A DNA stretch of 6,910 bases from Reyranella sp. (GTDB lineage Bacteria > Pseudomonadota > Alphaproteobacteria > Reyranellales > Reyranellaceae). The notes under the pieces were generated by a model. The model worked only from the letters and a program-made list of their open reading frames with translations. It made no database searches and was not told the DNA's origin. Positions 5,073-6,910 of this stretch are shown piece after piece (the stretch's first letter is position 1; every line of letters begins with the position of its first letter). The position numbers and the translations under genes were made by a program. The stretch lies in the NCBI GenBank assembly GCA_004296815.1, contig SCVT01000039.1, positions 1-6,910 on the forward strand, written 5' to 3'.

Positions 5073-6257
5073 ATGAGCCTCGATCTCGCCCGGATCCGCG
5101 CCGAGACCCCCGGCTGCAAGAGCGTCCTGCATCTCAACGCCGCCGGCTCCTCGCTGCCCAGCCAGCGCACGCTCGACGCCACGCTCGGCCACCTGAAACT
5201 GGAGGCCGAGATCGGCGGCTATGAAGCCGCAGACAAGATGCGCGGCACGCTGGACGGGTTCTATCCGTCGGTGGCGAAGCTGATCGGCGCCGAGCCTGGC
5301 GAGATCGCCTATGTCGAGAACGCCACGCGCGCCTGGGACCTCGCCTTCTACTCGCTCGATTTCAAGCCGGGCGACCGCATCCTGACCTGCGTCAGCGAAT
5401 ATTCGTCGAACTACATCTCCTACCTGCAGGTGGCGAAGAAGACCGGTGCCGAGATCGTGGTCGTGCCCGACGACAGACACGGCCAGATCGATCTCACCGC
5501 GCTGGAGCGGGCGATCGACAGGCGCACCAAGCTGGTCTCGATCTCCCACATCCCGACGCAGGGCGGCCTTGTGCAGCCGGCCGAAGCGGTCGGCAAGATC
5601 GTGAACGATGCCGGCATCATGTACATCCTCGACGCCTGCCAGTCGGTCGGCATGATGCCACTCGACGTGAAGCAGATCGGCTGCGACTTCCTTTCCGCCA
5701 CGGGCCGCAAGTACATGCGCGGGCCGCGCGGCACCGGCTTCCTCTACGCCCGCACGCGCAGCACCTCGCACATCGAGCCGATCTTCCTCGACAACCACGC
5801 CGCCCGCTGGACCGGCGACAACGAGTACGCGGTGATCGGCGACGCCAAGCGCTTCGAGAACTGGGAGCGCTACTTCGCGGGCGTCATCGGCCTCAAGGCC
5901 GCTGCCGACCAGGCGACCGAGCTCGGCATGGATGCCGTCTGGGCGCGGCTGCGCGAGCTGGCCGACGGATTGCGTGTGCGCCTGAAGCCGCTGAAGGGCA
6001 TCACGCTGACCGATCTCGGCACGACCCAAGGCGCCATCGTGACCTTCGCCGCGGCCGGCGCGGACCATACCGCGCTCAAGATGGCGCTGCGGTCGCAGGA
6101 CATCAACGTCTCGGTGTCGACGCAGTTCTCCTCACGTCTCGACCTCAAGGGCCGCGGCCTGAAGGACGTGATGCGTGCCTCGGTGCACGTCTACAACACC
6201 GAGGCCGAGCTGGATCGCTTCGTGAAGGCGCTGGAGGCGGCCTACTCGGCCGCCTGA
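5073..6257 (+). CDS. class V aminotransferase-fold PLP enzyme (COG0520-like), substrate unknown
   Basis: This 394-residue fold-type I PLP enzyme belongs to the aminotransferase class V / cysteine desulfurase superfamily. It shows an N-terminal [10 protein letters not shown] (21-30); [11 protein letters not shown] (44-54); the phosphate-binding ENATRAWD (82-89); SHIPTQGG (158-165); D187 in ILDACQS, which would bind the pyridine nitrogen; and the Schiff-base lysine K213 in [18 protein letters not shown]. The substrate-carboxylate arginine candidate is R369 in [19 protein letters not shown]. The loop that carries the catalytic cysteine in SufS/CsdB-type desulfurases (before that arginine) has no Cys here, reading about [17 protein letters not shown], so a desulfurase role is unlikely. 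The N-terminal half recalls ergothioneine C-S lyase EgtE, but no other egt gene is visible. Aminotransferase, lyase or epimerase activity all remain possible. It has a good Shine-Dalgarno (AGGGGAAG, 5058-5065) inside the preceding gene. Confidence 0.87.
   Translation: MSLDLARIRAETPGCKSVLHLNAAGSSLPSQRTLDATLGHLKLEAEIGGYEAADKMRGTLDGFYPSVAKLIGAEPGEIAYVENATRAWDLAFYSLDFKPGDRILTCVSEYSSNYISYLQVAKKTGAEIVVVPDDRHGQIDLTALERAIDRRTKLVSISHIPTQGGLVQPAEAVGKIVNDAGIMYILDACQSVGMMPLDVKQIGCDFLSATGRKYMRGPRGTGFLYARTRSTSHIEPIFLDNHAARWTGDNEYAVIGDAKRFENWERYFAGVIGLKAAADQATELGMDAVWARLRELADGLRVRLKPLKGITLTDLGTTQGAIVTFAAAGADHTALKMALRSQDINVSVSTQFSSRLDLKGRGLKDVMRASVHVYNTEAELDRFVKALEAAYSAA
6235..6255. terminator. hairpin at the overlapping ends of the class V enzyme gene and msrA
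   Basis: AGGCGGCC (6235-6242), a 5-base loop TACTC, then GGCCGCCT (6248-6255) form a perfect 8-bp GC-rich stem. It covers almost the whole 16-base overlap of the two convergent coding regions (6242-6257). Neither side is followed by a T-run, so it is not a classical intrinsic terminator. It may instead stabilise the 3' ends of both mRNAs or pause polymerase for Rho. Both genes end inside it, so it must also encode their last residues. Confidence 0.45.
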
Positions 6258-6907
6258 ACACCGAGCCCGATCGGGCAGGACACGCCGGTGCCGCCCAGCC
6301 CGCAGTAGCCGCCGGGATTCTTGGCGAGATACTGCTGGTGATAGTCCTCGGCGTAGAAGAATTCCGGCGCGTCGATGATCTCGGTGGTGATCGCGCCGTA
6401 GCCCTTCTTCGCCAGCTCCTTCTGGAACACGGCGCGCGAGGCTTCGGCCTTCTCCTTCTGGTCGGCCGAGAAGGTGTAGACGCCTGAACGGTACTGCGTG
6501 CCGACGTCGTTGCCCTGGCGCATGCCCTGCGTGGGGTCATGGCCTTCCCAGAAGACGCGCAGCAGCGCCTCGTAGGACGTCTTCTTCGGGTCGAACCACA
6601 CCATCACCACCTCGTTGTGGCCGGTGTAGCCGGAGCAGACCTCCTCGTAGGTCGGGTTCGGCGAGAGGCCGGCGGCATAGCCCACGGCCGTTGAATAGAC
6701 GCCGGGCACCTTCCAGAACATGCGCTCGGCACCCCAGAAGCAGCCCAGCCCGAACATCGCCTTCTCAAGGCTGGCCGGGAACGGCGCCTGGATGCGGTTG
6801 CCGTTGACGAAGTGCTCGGCCGGCACGTCGAAGGCAGGCGCTGGCCTGCCCGGCAGCGCCCGGTCGGTAGTCGGCATCTCGGTCTTCTTGCGCAGGATTT
6901 GCCACAT
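6242..6907 (-). CDS. msrA: peptide methionine-(S)-S-oxide reductase MsrA
   Basis: MsrA reduces the S-epimer of methionine sulfoxide in proteins and free methionine, with electrons from thioredoxin. The 221 residues match E. coli MsrA (212 aa) end to end. The catalytic C56 lies in [15 protein letters not shown]. The conserved [53 protein letters not shown] and [21 protein letters not shown] blocks follow in order. The recycling cysteines are C202 (GGYCGLGG) and C211 (VSCPIGL), so this is a three-cysteine MsrA. No signal peptide is seen. ATG 6907 puts ALPGR at about the same distance from the N-terminus as in E. coli; the second Met (residue 11, ATG 6877) is an alternative. The bases upstream of 6907 are outside the window, so the start cannot be confirmed. 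It overlaps the convergent class V gene by 16 bases. Confidence 0.96.
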   Translation of the reverse strand: MWQILRKKTEMPTTDRALPGRPAPAFDVPAEHFVNGNRIQAPFPASLEKAMFGLGCFWGAERMFWKVPGVYSTAVGYAAGLSPNPTYEEVCSGYTGHNEVVMVWFDPKKTSYEALLRVFWEGHDPTQGMRQGNDVGTQYRSGVYTFSADQKEKAEASRAVFQKELAKKGYGAITTEIIDAPEFFYAEDYHQQYLAKNPGGYCGLGGTGVSCPIGLGVQAAE

Positions 6908-6910
6908 GGT

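Noticed and set aside
4980..6068. A 362-codon minus-strand frame opposite the class V enzyme
   Set aside because: Antisense shadow; the plus-strand frame has all PLP-enzyme motifs.
1..6910. CRISPR arrays, tRNA or rRNA genes, insertion sequences, phage or defence genes
   Set aside because: I saw no regularly spaced repeats, no tRNA-like cloverleaf segments, no transposase or nuclease-type frames and no region of differing base composition.

Overview
The window looks like ordinary chromosome from a GC-rich alphaproteobacterium. Codons end mostly in G or C. HslV carries a short leader ahead of its catalytic threonine, as alphaproteobacterial HslV proteins do. A sequence close to the alphaproteobacterial RpoH heat-shock promoter lies directly upstream of hslV. 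A Rhodospirillales-type genome is my guess, not something the sequence proves.

Layout. (1) Bases 2-306, plus strand: the C-terminal end of a major-facilitator transporter, overlapped by ATGA with a 45-residue single-helix membrane protein. (2) Bases 308-2184, minus strand: the hslV-hslU operon for the HslUV (ClpQY) ATP-dependent protease. (3) Bases 2185-2260: the only real intergenic gap, a divergent promoter region. (4) Bases 2261-3918, plus strand: a DadA-like FAD-dependent amino-acid oxidoreductase followed after 5 bases by a zinc-binding GFA/CENP-V-fold protein. (5) Bases 3915-4658, minus strand: a YgjP/COG1451 zinc hydrolase. (6) Bases 4676-6257, plus strand: a carboxymuconolactone-decarboxylase-family protein and a class V PLP enzyme, 1 base apart. 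(7) Bases 6242-6907, minus strand: msrA, peptide methionine sulfoxide reductase A, starting 3 bases from the window end.

How the genes fit together. HslUV and MsrA are both protein quality-control and stress functions, but they sit in separate transcription units and nothing ties them together here. The oxidoreductase/GFA pair and the CMD/class V pair look like two small metabolic operons with unknown substrates. The arrangement is very compact. All three convergent junctions have a 1-base gap or overlap (4 and 16 bases), and one divergent pair has only 17 bases between start codons. I found no tRNA, rRNA, CRISPR array, insertion sequence or phage gene, and no clear new multi-gene system. The points most worth a second look are the probable heat-shock promoter placed so that hslV mRNA would be almost leaderless, the hairpin built into the overlapping ends of the class V enzyme and msrA genes, and the class V enzyme, which lacks the cysteine-desulfurase cysteine.
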